From NCBI RefSeq assembly GCF_900105625.1, contig NZ_FNSD01000001.1:4216001-4280000 (forward strand): a stretch of DNA of 64,000 nucleotides. The letters run 5' to 3'. Below, one piece after another: positions 51,778 through 60,575 of this stretch. Position 1 is the stretch's first letter. Every line of letters starts with the position of its first letter. The position numbers were made by a program, and so were the translations under genes. Origin of the DNA: Terriglobus roseus (GTDB lineage Bacteria > Acidobacteriota > Terriglobia > Terriglobales > Acidobacteriaceae). Below the pieces are notes generated by a model. The model saw nothing but the letters and a program-made list of their open reading frames with translations, did not search any database and was not told the DNA's origin.

Positions 51778-52638
51778 TTAGCCGGCAGCAAGTTCCTTGG
51801 CGCGTGCTGTGGCGCGTTTAACAGCCTTGATCAATGTGACGCGGAGGCCGCCCTCTTCAAGTTCGAGAATGCCGTCGACGGTGCAGCCGGCCGGGGTGGT
51901 GACGGCGTCCTTCAACAGGGCAGGGTGGTAGCCCGTCTCCAGCACCATGCGCGCGGAGCCGTAGGTGGTCTGCGCGGCAAGCATGGTGGCGACGTCGCGC
52001 GGCAGGCCGACGTTGACGCCGGCCTCAGCCAGTGCCTCGATGATGATGTAGATGAACGCAGGACCGGAGCCGGAGAGACCCGTGACGGCGTCCATGTGCT
52101 TCTCATCCACAACCACGGTGCGACCGACCGTACCGAAGATGCGCTGGGCGATCGACATCTGCTGCTCGGTGACGAAGCGGCCGGCGCAGAGCGCGGTGAT
52201 GCCGGCGGCGAGCATCGCAGGGGTATTCGGCATGGCGCGGATGACACCGAGATCCATGCCTGCTGCCTCCTCGATGGAGGCCGTCTTCACAGAGGCCGCG
52301 AAGGAGAGCAGGAGCTTCGACGGCGTCAGCACCGGGCGGATGAGTTCGACGAGGCCGGGCACCTGCATGGGCTTAACGCCGAGCAGGATTACATCCGCGT
52401 TGCGTGCGGCCTCGACGTTGTCGGTCGAAACTTCCACGCTGAACTGTGCGGAGAGCGCATGCGCACGTTCCGGGTGCGCGACCGTGGCGGTGATCTGCTC
52501 CGGATGTAACAGGTTGTTCTTGAGGAAGGCCTGCAGAAGGATGCCGCCCATCTTACCCGCGCCAAGGATCGCAACTTTCACGCCGGGCATGGCCGCAGGT
52601 GTGACGGGAAGTTCGTAGTCCAGTGTTTCGTCGCTCAT
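51778..52638 (-). CDS. proC: Pyrroline-5-carboxylate reductase
   Basis: Last step of proline synthesis. The 286-residue protein has the Rossmann motif VAILGAGKMGGILLQAF, DVILLGVKPMQV, IRAMPNTPAM and the C-terminal TGLSGSGPAFIYIIIEALAEAG and YHPALLKDAVTTPAGCT segments that form the dimer and active site. The start at 52638 overlaps the Uma2-like gene stop by 4 nt (ATGA), so the two are translationally coupled. The frame is open further upstream but inside the other gene. ctaA starts 19 bp after its stop. Confidence 0.94.
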   Translation of the reverse strand: MSDETLDYELPVTPAAMPGVKVAILGAGKMGGILLQAFLKNNLLHPEQITATVAHPERAHALSAQFSVEVSTDNVEAARNADVILLGVKPMQVPGLVELIRPVLTPSKLLLSFAASVKTASIEEAAGMDLGVIRAMPNTPAMLAAGITALCAGRFVTEQQMSIAQRIFGTVGRTVVVDEKHMDAVTGLSGSGPAFIYIIIEALAEAGVNVGLPRDVATMLAAQTTYGSARMVLETGYHPALLKDAVTTPAGCTVDGILELEEGGLRVTLIKAVKRATARAKELAAG

Positions 52639-53177
52639 GCTTTTTCTTTGTTCTTTCGTTTGTCGAGATCCGCGAAGAGATCGTTCACGTCGAGTGCGAT
52701 ATCGGTGCCCGGCGCCCGCAGGATCAGATCTTGTTGTCGTTCCAAGCCACCCGGACCGTATACGTAGGCGATCCTTTCCTGGGGATCGATGAGCCAGATG
52801 TTGGAGACGCCCATGGTGCGATAGTCGGATAGAACCATGACGGCACGAGCCAGGCGATCTTCTGGACACATAATCTCTACACAGATCACTGGTGGAGTCT
52901 CTCCGACTTGCTCATCGGGAAGATCGGATTGAACCAAAGCCACGTCGCAGATGCGAACACGCTTTTCACCAACGATCATGCGGTATTCGAGGATAGGCTC
53001 CAGAGCAAAAGAAGCTTCACGCAGGAGAAACCAACTGTAAACGTAGCCCTGTGCCCGCCCGTGATCTTTCTCGCCCAAGTTCCGCTCCTGGATTTCGCCG
53101 TCGACTAAATCCACGTCGGGGTGGAAGGAAGTGTGAAGGTACTGCTCCATCGTCATCAACGTAGGTGTCGTCGCCAT
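52635..53177 (-). CDS. Uma2 family (DUF820) putative endonuclease-like protein
   Basis: A 180-residue protein with the Uma2/DUF820 fold, a restriction-endonuclease-like PD-(D/E)XK core: DLVDGEIQERN, RICDVALVQSD, VICVEIMCPEDRLARA and MGVSNIWLIDPQERIAYVY. Asp (in CDVAL) and Glu (in CVEIM) are in the expected places; the usual Lys is not seen, as in many family members. Nuclease activity is unproven for the family, which is expanded in cyanobacteria and acidobacteria. The stop overlaps the proC start (ATGA). Confidence 0.85.
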   Translation of the reverse strand: MATTPTLMTMEQYLHTSFHPDVDLVDGEIQERNLGEKDHGRAQGYVYSWFLLREASFALEPILEYRMIVGEKRVRICDVALVQSDLPDEQVGETPPVICVEIMCPEDRLARAVMVLSDYRTMGVSNIWLIDPQERIAYVYGPGGLERQQDLILRAPGTDIALDVNDLFADLDKRKNKEKA

Positions 53178-53251
53178 CAGCTTGCCTCCTTATCAAAAGA
53201 TTACGCCAGCCGCTGCGTGGCGACTGGCGTTTATCGGGCGAAACGTTCGGT

Positions 53252-54868
53252 TTACTTCGTTGCCGTCAGGGCGAAGGAGCTTTCCGGGTACCACTCCGGC
53301 CGCGGTCCGTTGGCGACGCGAGTGGTGAGTTGCGCGAGGACGACGGTGAACTGGGCTGCTGCAACTTTGTCGACGGGCTGGTTCAGGTCATCGCTCGGCT
53401 TGTGGTAACGGGTCTTCACCCATTCGTTGAAGGTCTTCATCTCGGGCGAGTCCGGTGTCCAGCCGAACTTGAATGCGAGAGCGGGAATGCCCTGCTTCAC
53501 GAAATTCACCTGGTCGGACCGCACAAAGCGGTTCTCGTCAGGCTGCTTGTCGAACTGGACTTCGACGTCATTGCTCTGGAACGCTGCACGGGCGTCGTTG
53601 CCCAGCGTGCTCTCTGCCATCCCCTGGACCTCGATGTAGCGCAGCGGGAAGAGTGGCAGGTACATGTCCATGTTCAGGTCCGCGACGATGTCCTGCTTCG
53701 GCACCGTTGGTTTGCGGGCAAAGTAGGATGAGCCGAGTTCGCCAAGCTCCTCGCCCGCGAGGGTGATGAAGAGGATCGACCGCTTGGGCTTTGTCTTCTG
53801 CGCCATGAGGATCTTCGCGCATTCGATGACGGACGCGCTGCCGGAAGCGTTATCCATGGCGCCGTTATACAGGTGATCGCCTGCACCTTCGCCGCGTACG
53901 CCCAGGTGGTCCAGGTGCGCGCTGACGACGACGTACTCCTTCTTCAGTTTCGAGTCTGAACCCTCCACCATGCCGATGACGTTCGGCGCGCGAAAGGGCG
54001 TTCCTGCAACGGATGTCGTAACCGTGCTGAGGGTGCCGGAAAGTTTGAAGCTTGGTATCGGCATACCGGCCTTTGCCAGTGCCGTCAGTTCGGCTGGCGT
54101 ATGACCCGTGCCGGCGAAAAGCTTTGCGGCGCCTGCGTCTGTCAGAGTGCCGACGACCTTGATGCCGGGGAGGCTTTCGAGTGATGGGTCAGAGAAGTAC
54201 AAAGCGGAGGGAGCAGGTGCGGGTCCTTTTGCGGGTGGCGCATCCGCGGCCGCCGGGCGCGGCATTGCGATCTGAATCATGCCGACGGCGCCTGCGGCCT
54301 TCAGCGCTTTCCAGCGCTGGTCGTTGCTTCGGCCATAGGCGCGCTGCGGCCCCAGAAGGTGCTCCGGCGGGTAGTTGTAAAAGACGACGATGCGGCCCTT
54401 CACGTCGGCGTCGGTGTAGTTGTTGATGTGTTTGGCAGGGATGCGCAGGCCGTAGCCGATGAAGGCCAGAGGAGCTTCTACCGCGGAGTTTTTGAGCAGC
54501 GGAGTAAGGTACACATCCGTGCCAAGCGTGAGCGGCGTGGAGGCGCCCTGATGCTTCAGGACCGCGCTGGATTTCTCCAGATCGAGCGTCATCGGCTGGA
54601 AGTCAATCTGCTGTTTGTAACCGTCCGTGCCAGCGGGTTTCAGGCCGATGGCCTTGAACTGGCTCTCGACGTAAGCCACTGCAGCGTCGTAGCCGGGGGT
54701 GCCGGTGCGACGGCCCTGCAACTTATCGTCGGCCAGGTACTGTACATGCGACCACCAGGCGGCGGCAGGCTCGCTCCAGTCCGTACGCTCACTGAGCAGC
54801 GGGATCTGCGCATGGGCGGCCAGTGTGAGGGAGAAAGAAACGAGCAGGGCGGCGGCGGTTCGGCGCAT
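53252..54868 (-). CDS. Exported M28 family metallopeptidase with PA domain
   Basis: A 538-residue exported aminopeptidase-type zinc peptidase. Signal peptide MRRTAAALLVSFSLTLAAHAQ; a PA-type insertion (about 130-290) lies before the catalytic core. Metal ligands are visible in VVSAHLDHLG, GAMDNASGSAS, TLAGEELGELGS (catalytic Glu-Glu), LNMDMYLP and TRYHKPSDD. Periplasmic or secreted. Start at 54868 follows GGAGACC and gives the signal peptide directly. Confidence 0.88.
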   Translation of the reverse strand: MRRTAAALLVSFSLTLAAHAQIPLLSERTDWSEPAAAWWSHVQYLADDKLQGRRTGTPGYDAAVAYVESQFKAIGLKPAGTDGYKQQIDFQPMTLDLEKSSAVLKHQGASTPLTLGTDVYLTPLLKNSAVEAPLAFIGYGLRIPAKHINNYTDADVKGRIVVFYNYPPEHLLGPQRAYGRSNDQRWKALKAAGAVGMIQIAMPRPAAADAPPAKGPAPAPSALYFSDPSLESLPGIKVVGTLTDAGAAKLFAGTGHTPAELTALAKAGMPIPSFKLSGTLSTVTTSVAGTPFRAPNVIGMVEGSDSKLKKEYVVVSAHLDHLGVRGEGAGDHLYNGAMDNASGSASVIECAKILMAQKTKPKRSILFITLAGEELGELGSSYFARKPTVPKQDIVADLNMDMYLPLFPLRYIEVQGMAESTLGNDARAAFQSNDVEVQFDKQPDENRFVRSDQVNFVKQGIPALAFKFGWTPDSPEMKTFNEWVKTRYHKPSDDLNQPVDKVAAAQFTVVLAQLTTRVANGPRPEWYPESSFALTATK

Positions 54869-54974
54869 CAGAGAAGGTCTCCAGAAGTCACAAAGGGATG
54901 GGGCCATGGTAAATCCACCGGCACCATCCCCAGTTTGTGAACTTCCTTAGACCGCGGCTTCTTACGCCGAGATC

Positions 54975-56261
54975 CTACCGCTTGCCGAAGACCTCGCCCA
55001 TGCGACGGATCTGCGCGCCAACGCCGCGCAGCTTTTCCTCAATGTGCTCATAGCCGCGGTCGATGTGGTACACGCGGTCCAGAATCGTTTCGCCATCCGC
55101 GACCAGTGCAGCTAGTACCAGCGATGCGGAAGCGCGGAGGTCGCTGCACATGACGGCAGCAGCCTGCAGCGGCGTGCGGCCGGTGATGGTGGCGGTGCGG
55201 CCGTGGACACGGATGTCCGCGCCCATACGCGACAGTTCGCTGACGTGCATGAACCGGTTTTCGAAGATGTTCTCCGTCACGCTGGAGGTGCCTTCCGCCT
55301 GCGTTGCCAGCGCCATGTACTGCGCCTGCATGTCGGTCGGGAAACCGGGGTACTCGACGGTGGAGATGTCAGCAGCCTTCAGCGATCCACGGCCTTCGCT
55401 GCGGACGCGGATATTGTCCTTGCCCACGTCCATGCGGACGCCACACTCCTCCAGCTTGCTGATCACAGCGGCCAGGTGCGCGGGGTTGCAGCAGTCAACG
55501 TTCAAATCACCGCCCGATATGGCGCCCGCGATAAGGAAGGTTCCGGCCTCGATGCGATCCGGATTGATGCGGTGACGCACGCCGAGCAGCTTGTCGACGC
55601 CCTGCACGCGGATGGTGGAGGTGCCGGCGCCTTCGATCTTCGCGCCCATACCAATCAGCATGGCTGCCAGGTCGGTGACTTCCGGCTCCTGGGCGCAGTT
55701 CTCCATGACGGTCTCGCCTTCGGCCAGAGTCGCGGCCATCAGCAGATCTTCCGTACCGGTGACGGTGATCTTGTCAAAGACGATGTGTGCCCCCTTCAGG
55801 CGCTCCGTGCGTGCTTCGACGTAGCCGTACTCCTGAGTGATCTTGGCGCCCATCGCCTCAAGGCCCTTCAGGTGCAGATCGATGGGGCGATCACCGATGG
55901 TGCATCCGCCGGGCAGCGCGACACGGGCCATACCGGTGCGGGCGACGAGCGGTCCAAGCACCAGCGAGGACGCACGCATGGTCTTGACGATCTCGTACTT
56001 GGCCTGGGGGTCGCTGAGCACGGCGCACTGAATGGTGGTGCGATGCTGTGCGCGGCCGTAGCCCAGCTCGACCTGCGCGCCCATGGCTTCCAGCAGCTTG
56101 CGCTCGGTCTCGATGTCGCGGACCTGGGGAATGTTTTCCAGCACAACCTCGTCTGCGGTAAGGATGGCCGCAGCCATGCAGGGAAGTGCCGAGTTCTTTG
56201 CGCCGGAGACCTTGATGGTGCCGAGCAGGGGATTCCCGCCGCGGACGACAAACTTATCCAT
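54975..56261 (-). CDS. murA: UDP-N-acetylglucosamine 1-carboxyvinyltransferase
   Basis: First committed step of peptidoglycan synthesis: adds enolpyruvate to UDP-GlcNAc. The 428-residue protein has [32 protein letters not shown] and [15 protein letters not shown] with the catalytic Cys120 (fosfomycin target), [13 protein letters not shown] and [15 protein letters not shown]. Length and motifs are standard. The start at 56261 has a weak ribosome-binding site. It precedes the M28 gene by 106 bp on the same strand. Confidence 0.95.
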   Translation of the reverse strand: MDKFVVRGGNPLLGTIKVSGAKNSALPCMAAAILTADEVVLENIPQVRDIETERKLLEAMGAQVELGYGRAQHRTTIQCAVLSDPQAKYEIVKTMRASSLVLGPLVARTGMARVALPGGCTIGDRPIDLHLKGLEAMGAKITQEYGYVEARTERLKGAHIVFDKITVTGTEDLLMAATLAEGETVMENCAQEPEVTDLAAMLIGMGAKIEGAGTSTIRVQGVDKLLGVRHRINPDRIEAGTFLIAGAISGGDLNVDCCNPAHLAAVISKLEECGVRMDVGKDNIRVRSEGRGSLKAADISTVEYPGFPTDMQAQYMALATQAEGTSSVTENIFENRFMHVSELSRMGADIRVHGRTATITGRTPLQAAAVMCSDLRASASLVLAALVADGETILDRVYHIDRGYEHIEEKLRGVGAQIRRMGEVFGKR

Positions 56262-56423
56262 CGTTCGAGTTTACGAAAGAGTTACGAGGAAGATAGGTGC
56301 CGGGGGAGGTACTTTTCACACTGTTTGCCGTGCAACCCTGACATTGCAGTGACTTGAATCGGCAGAATGCATTGCGACGCCTTTAAATCTGTCCAAGGAC
56401 TGCTGTCTGTAGGGACGAAACGA

Positions 56424-56459
56424 ATCGTAAGGGCACGGCTTCAGCCGTGCCCTTACGAT
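56424..56459. repeat. REP-like perfect palindrome
   Basis: A 17-bp perfect stem with a 2-nt loop: the core GGGCACGGCTTCAGCCGTGC is closely related to the element at 8139-8162. It lies between murA and the Spy-like gene. Confidence 0.75.
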
Positions 56460-56543
56460 CCCACTCTATGGTGATACGGCCTGCGCCGTGGATGCGGATC
56501 GGCTTCATTGGTCCAGGACAGACGCCTGCAAACGGAATAGCGG

Positions 56544-56945
56544 TTAGACGGCTGGAGCGCCCGCCTTTTCGCGGGACTTTTCGTGGTGCATCTGCTTGAG
56601 CTGCTTCATCTGGTCGGGCGTCAGGATGTTGCTCATCTGCATGCGGGTGCTTTGGGCTATGGTGCGGCGCTGCTGTTTGCGCTGTGCCTCCGTCAGCGTG
56701 GTGTCGGCGCTCAAGGCCTCCATCTTGCTACGACGGTCGGCCAGAATCGGCTCCAGCTTTGCCGTCTGATCCGGGGACAGGCCAAGCTGCTGACTGATCT
56801 TCTGGGCAGCTTTGTGTGGGTCGTGTTTTCCGGCGTGCTTTGCCATGGGCGCTTCGTTCGCCTGTTGCGCGAAGGCCGAGGTTGCGGTGACGGAGAGTGT
56901 GCTGACAGCGAGAACGAGGGCGGCGAGGGACAGTGTGCGTTTCAT
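56544..56945 (-). CDS. Spy/CpxP-like LTXXQ periplasmic protein
   Basis: A 133-residue exported protein: signal peptide MKRTLSLAALVLAVSTLSVTATSAFAQ, then a His/Lys-rich helical region with LSPDQTAKLEPIL and LTPDQMKQLKQM, two repeats of the LTxxQ-type motif. The fold class includes the periplasmic chaperone Spy and the zinc-/copper-linked CpxP. Start at 56945 has AAGGAG at 8 nt. A dyad at 57000-57033 lies in its 193-bp upstream region shared with the M24 gene. Confidence 0.75.
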   Translation of the reverse strand: MKRTLSLAALVLAVSTLSVTATSAFAQQANEAPMAKHAGKHDPHKAAQKISQQLGLSPDQTAKLEPILADRRSKMEALSADTTLTEAQRKQQRRTIAQSTRMQMSNILTPDQMKQLKQMHHEKSREKAGAPAV

Positions 56946-56999
56946 CTTCGAACTCCTTGCGGCGGCGGTCAGGCCGCACTGCATTCATAGACACGCAGC

Positions 57000-57033
57000 G
57001 CAGCGATGGTTGCGCGCAACTTTCCATCGCTGC
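57000..57033. promoter_or_regulatory. Nested dyad in divergent promoter region
   Basis: GCAGCGATGG (57000-57009) and CCATCGCTGC (57024-57033) form a perfect 10-bp inverted repeat that encloses the palindrome TTGCGCGCAA (57010-57019). It lies between divergent genes, 55 bp from the Spy-like start and 106 bp from the M24 start. An operator or attenuator hairpin. Confidence 0.4.
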
Positions 57034-57138
57034 CGGGTTCGTGCAGCACTTTGCTGTAACTTGAAGGCATCAACACAAATTCAGAATGGGTGTGCTTCGC
57101 GGGCTTCAGTACTTCTGCGCGCGCATCGGGAGATTGCA

Positions 57139-58428
57139 ATGAATCGACGGAGATTTCTTGGCAGCACGGCATTGGCAGCGGCGGCAGCACCGGGATTTCT
57201 CTACGGCCAGCGGCCTGAGACGCCCGCAATGCCTACCGGTGCTCTTCCGCCGTCGATTGCAGCGCTGAAGAATCGCAGGTCTGAAGCAAAGCCCATTACG
57301 AATGAAGAGCGCGCCGCACGTGTCGCTCGCGCGAAGGAACTGATGGCGCAGCAGGGCATCGCCGGGCTGGTGATGGTGGGTAGCACGTCGCTGGTGTATT
57401 TCACGGGCATTCGGACAGGAAATAGCGAGCGCATGTTTGCGTACGTCATCCCGGCGAAGGGGGACGCCTTCATCGTGTGTCCGTACTTCGAGGAAGAGCG
57501 TATGCGCGAGCGGCTGACGACCACTCCCGGTGGCGATAACACGCGCATCTACACCTGGAAAGAAGATGAGAGCCCTTACGCGCTGGTGAACAAGGGGCTT
57601 GCGGATCTGGGTCTACGCACGGGCAAGATCGGCGTCGAGGAGAAGACGCCTTACGTCTTTGCGAACGAGATCGCCAAAGCATGTCCCGGCATGCAGATGG
57701 TGGATGCAACGCCCGTAACCGCAGGCTGCCGCATGATTAAAAGCCAGCACGAGCTGGACCTGATGCGCCTTGCAAACCAGGTGACGCTGAAGGTGTATGA
57801 GGCAGCGTGGAAGGCCGGCCATCCCGGCATGACGACCGAGCAGTTCAGCAATCTTATGGGCGTTGCCTATATCCAGTCAGGCTTTCCAGGCTTTTCAAGC
57901 TGCGAGACGGGCATCTACAGCGCGCTGCCCCATGGTTCGATCAAGCCGCAGGTCATCAAGGAGAACGACATTGTTCTGATCGACGATGGCTGCACCGTCG
58001 AGGGCTATCCCGCTGATATTTCGCGCACATGGGTCTACGGCAAGCCGACGGACAAGATGCTGAAGGTATTTGACGTGGTACACGCGGCGCAAGCCGCTGC
58101 GGCTGCCGCCGCGAAGGCCGGCAATGAAGCACAGATGGTCGACACGGCGGCCCGCGACGTCATTACCAAGGCCGGTTTTGGACCGGATTACAAGACCTTC
58201 ACACACCGGCTGGGCCACGGCATCGGTATGGACGGGCATGAGTGGACGTACCTGGTCCGTGGCAACAAGACCATCCTGCAGCCGAACATGACCTTCTCGG
58301 ACGAGCCAGGTATCTACCTGAAGGGCGAGTTTGGCGTGCGGCTTGAGGACGACATGATCATCACCGCAAATGGTGGTGAACTGTTCACGCCGCAGAGCCC
58401 ATCGCTGACGCAGCCGTTTGGGTCGTAA
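57139..58428 (+). CDS. Tat-exported M24 (Xaa-Pro aminopeptidase-type) metallopeptidase
   Basis: A 429-residue pita-bread-fold peptidase. The N-terminus MNRRRFLGSTALAAAAAPG is a twin-arginine signal, so the enzyme is exported folded. A creatinase-like N-domain (about 60-200) precedes the catalytic domain with metal ligands in LIDDGCTVEGYPADISRTW, the His of HRLGHGIGMDGHEW, FSDEPGIYL and VRLEDDMIIT. Prolidase-type activity on peptides is expected. The start at 57139 has GGGAG at 8 nt. A strong terminator follows. Confidence 0.9.
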   Translation: MNRRRFLGSTALAAAAAPGFLYGQRPETPAMPTGALPPSIAALKNRRSEAKPITNEERAARVARAKELMAQQGIAGLVMVGSTSLVYFTGIRTGNSERMFAYVIPAKGDAFIVCPYFEEERMRERLTTTPGGDNTRIYTWKEDESPYALVNKGLADLGLRTGKIGVEEKTPYVFANEIAKACPGMQMVDATPVTAGCRMIKSQHELDLMRLANQVTLKVYEAAWKAGHPGMTTEQFSNLMGVAYIQSGFPGFSSCETGIYSALPHGSIKPQVIKENDIVLIDDGCTVEGYPADISRTWVYGKPTDKMLKVFDVVHAAQAAAAAAAKAGNEAQMVDTAARDVITKAGFGPDYKTFTHRLGHGIGMDGHEWTYLVRGNKTILQPNMTFSDEPGIYLKGEFGVRLEDDMIITANGGELFTPQSPSLTQPFGS

Positions 58429-58453
58429 TTCTTCTCTCATGTTTTGAAGGTAT

Positions 58454-58486
58454 GAAGGGCGGCCACAACATCCGTGGCCGCCCTTC
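58454..58486 (+). terminator. Intrinsic terminator of M24 gene
   Basis: A perfect 13-bp stem GAAGGGCGGCCAC (58454-58466) with GTGGCCGCCCTTC (58474-58486), followed by a CTTGC stretch, 25 bp after the stop. Confidence 0.75.
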
Positions 58487-58534
58487 CTTGCTATGGCGCA
58501 ACGGTCGCTTTGCGCGGCATAATGGCAACATCCT

Positions 58535-60406
58535 TTGAGACGCCTTTGGCCCAGAACGTTCTTCGCGCAGCTGGTCCTGGGAACGATCCTGGTCCAGACC
58601 TTGATGCTGGGCGTCTTCCTCACCTGGGTGGTGATCTCGCAGCGCAATCTGGCACAGGAACGCACCAGCGCGCGCATTGCCGGTCAGCTCCAGCGCCTTT
58701 CGATGGCCAGCGCGAGGCAGCTGGCGCGAGGCGATCTATCGAGCCTGCAGGACATCCTTGAGCTCGCGGAGATCGCACCGACCATTCAGGCAACGCGGTT
58801 GACCGACCTGGCAGGCAAGACGCTTGCGGTTAGCAACGCCGGTCGCGATCGCGGACTGGACGCGCAGGAGCTCAAGGTGCTGCCAACTGCCACGACGCAG
58901 CAGATCTTCAAGATCAGGAATGGCCAGCCGGAGGCTGTTACACCAGTCCTTTGGAATGGCAAGGCGATCGCCCTGTTGTGGCTGGAACCGAATCCCTCCA
59001 TTTCGTTCAGTACGGCAAATACCGTTGCGCGCATCGCTCTGACCTATGGAGCGTTTGCCCTGCTGGCGAACCTCCTGCCCATCTTCCTGTTTACGCAGGC
59101 GATGACGCGGCCGCTGCGCCGGCTGAGCAGCGCCACGCAGAGTGTCGTTCGTAACGCTGGGAGAGAGGATGTCTTTCCCTTGCCGGTCACTACTGCGAAC
59201 GAAGCCGGCGTGCTGACAGTGAACTTCAACACGATGGTGCGTGAGTTGGAAGAGCAGCGCAGCGGTCTGCTGGAGACACTGGCGCTGCTTGATTCCATGC
59301 TTGGAAATGCACCCATCGGATTCGCGTTTTTCGACAGGGATTTTCGTTTCGTCCGATTGAATGGATTCTTTACAGAGATGTCCGGTCAGACACATGCGGC
59401 GCACATCGGTGCTCGGGTCGTCGACATTCACGCGGGTGACTTCGGACGCCATCTGCAACGCTGCGTGGCTGCGGTCTTTCAGAACGGGAAAGCCATGCGT
59501 GATGTCGAGCTCGCCGCGGAGCCGACGGGCGACGGCATGCCCCGCCGTACATGGCTGATGAACTTCTATCCCGTTCGCACGCAGGCCGATGCGGTGCGCT
59601 GGGTAGGTGTCATCGTTTCGGAGATCACGGACCGGCTGGCCGCGGAAGAGAAGCTGCGCAAGACCGAGAAGCTGGCAGCGGCGGGGCGCTTGGCCGCCAG
59701 CGTTGCGCACGAAATCAATAACCCGCTCGAGGCCGTTACGAACCTGCTCTACATCCTTCGCCATCACCAGCCGATGGACGAACAGGCGGTGCTCTACATC
59801 GAGATGGCGCAGGGTGAGCTGGCGCGTGTGGCCGAGATCACGCAACAGACCCTCCGCTTCTACCGGCAGTCCGTCTCACGCAGCCGGACGGACATCGCCG
59901 AGGTGATGACCTCCATCGTGACGCTCTATCAGCCACGTATGACAGCAGCCCGCGTCACCGTTGTGAAGGACTTCCGCGAAGGCACGGAGTTGCTCTGCTT
60001 CGGCGGTGAGATCCGGCAACTGCTGGCTAACCTGATCGTCAATGCCGTCGATGCCATGCAGGCGGGCGGCATCCTGTCGCTGCGCGCTCGTCATGGCAGC
60101 GGACGGCTGCAGGACGGCGCGTGGGGGGAGGGCGTGCATGTAAGTGTGGCCGACACCGGCATGGGGATGTCGCCGCAGACCATGGCGAAGATCTTCGAGG
60201 CCTTCTTCACGACCAAGCAGGCTACGGGAACGGGTCTTGGACTTTGGGTCAGTGAAGAGATCATCCGCAAGCACGGTGGCAGCATCCGCGTGCGCAGCCG
60301 CCAGGGCGAGCACAGCGGCACCTGCTTCTGGATGTTCTTTCCGTACGCTGCGGCTGTCGATGGGAAAGCCGTGGAGACTGCCCCGGCTAGCAGCCTTTCG
60401 AACTGA
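58535..60406 (+). CDS. Orphan sensor histidine kinase (HAMP-PAS-HisKA)
   Basis: A 623-residue membrane kinase. Helix 1 (FFAQLVLGTILVQTLMLGVF), a periplasmic region of about 130 residues, helix 2 (about 168-190), a HAMP domain (QAMTRPLRRLSSATQS), a PAS domain (about 245-375), HisKA with His392 in VAHEINNPLEAV, and HATPase_c boxes NLIVNAVDAMQAGG, DTGMGMSPQTMAKIFEAFFTTK and GTGLGLWVSEEI. The NTRC/AtoS-like H-box (HEINNPL) suggests control of a sigma-54 or hybrid regulator. No response regulator is next to it. Translation starts at a TTG (58535) with no strong ribosome-binding site, so the N-terminus is uncertain. Confidence 0.86.
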   Translation: MRRLWPRTFFAQLVLGTILVQTLMLGVFLTWVVISQRNLAQERTSARIAGQLQRLSMASARQLARGDLSSLQDILELAEIAPTIQATRLTDLAGKTLAVSNAGRDRGLDAQELKVLPTATTQQIFKIRNGQPEAVTPVLWNGKAIALLWLEPNPSISFSTANTVARIALTYGAFALLANLLPIFLFTQAMTRPLRRLSSATQSVVRNAGREDVFPLPVTTANEAGVLTVNFNTMVRELEEQRSGLLETLALLDSMLGNAPIGFAFFDRDFRFVRLNGFFTEMSGQTHAAHIGARVVDIHAGDFGRHLQRCVAAVFQNGKAMRDVELAAEPTGDGMPRRTWLMNFYPVRTQADAVRWVGVIVSEITDRLAAEEKLRKTEKLAAAGRLAASVAHEINNPLEAVTNLLYILRHHQPMDEQAVLYIEMAQGELARVAEITQQTLRFYRQSVSRSRTDIAEVMTSIVTLYQPRMTAARVTVVKDFREGTELLCFGGEIRQLLANLIVNAVDAMQAGGILSLRARHGSGRLQDGAWGEGVHVSVADTGMGMSPQTMAKIFEAFFTTKQATGTGLGLWVSEEIIRKHGGSIRVRSRQGEHSGTCFWMFFPYAAAVDGKAVETAPASSLSN

Positions 60407-60523
60407 CCGCGACGCTATCCCCTTGATGTCTGTGCGCCCCGCCGTCCTGTTGCAACAGGGCCTGTCAGTCTCGATCGAACCTCCGCGAGGTGCGAAGGGA
60501 TTATGGAGACGCGCCCGCGCAGG

Positions 60524-60548
60524 AAAAAGGCAGGGCCTGAGCCCTGCC
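60524..60548 (-). terminator. Intrinsic terminator of murQ
   Basis: A perfect 8-bp stem GGCAGGGC/GCCCTGCC with a 4-nt loop. On the minus strand it is followed by TTTTT, 28 bp after the murQ stop. Confidence 0.85.
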
Positions 60549-60575
60549 TATCAACACCGTTCCTTATGGCCCGGC

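Noticed and set aside
51547-52509. Plus-strand open frame opposite ctaA and proC
   Set aside because: Antisense to two clear enzymes; translation is low-complexity and family-less.
55203-56357. Plus-strand 384-codon open frame opposite murA
   Set aside because: Antisense shadow; murA on the minus strand has all catalytic motifs.
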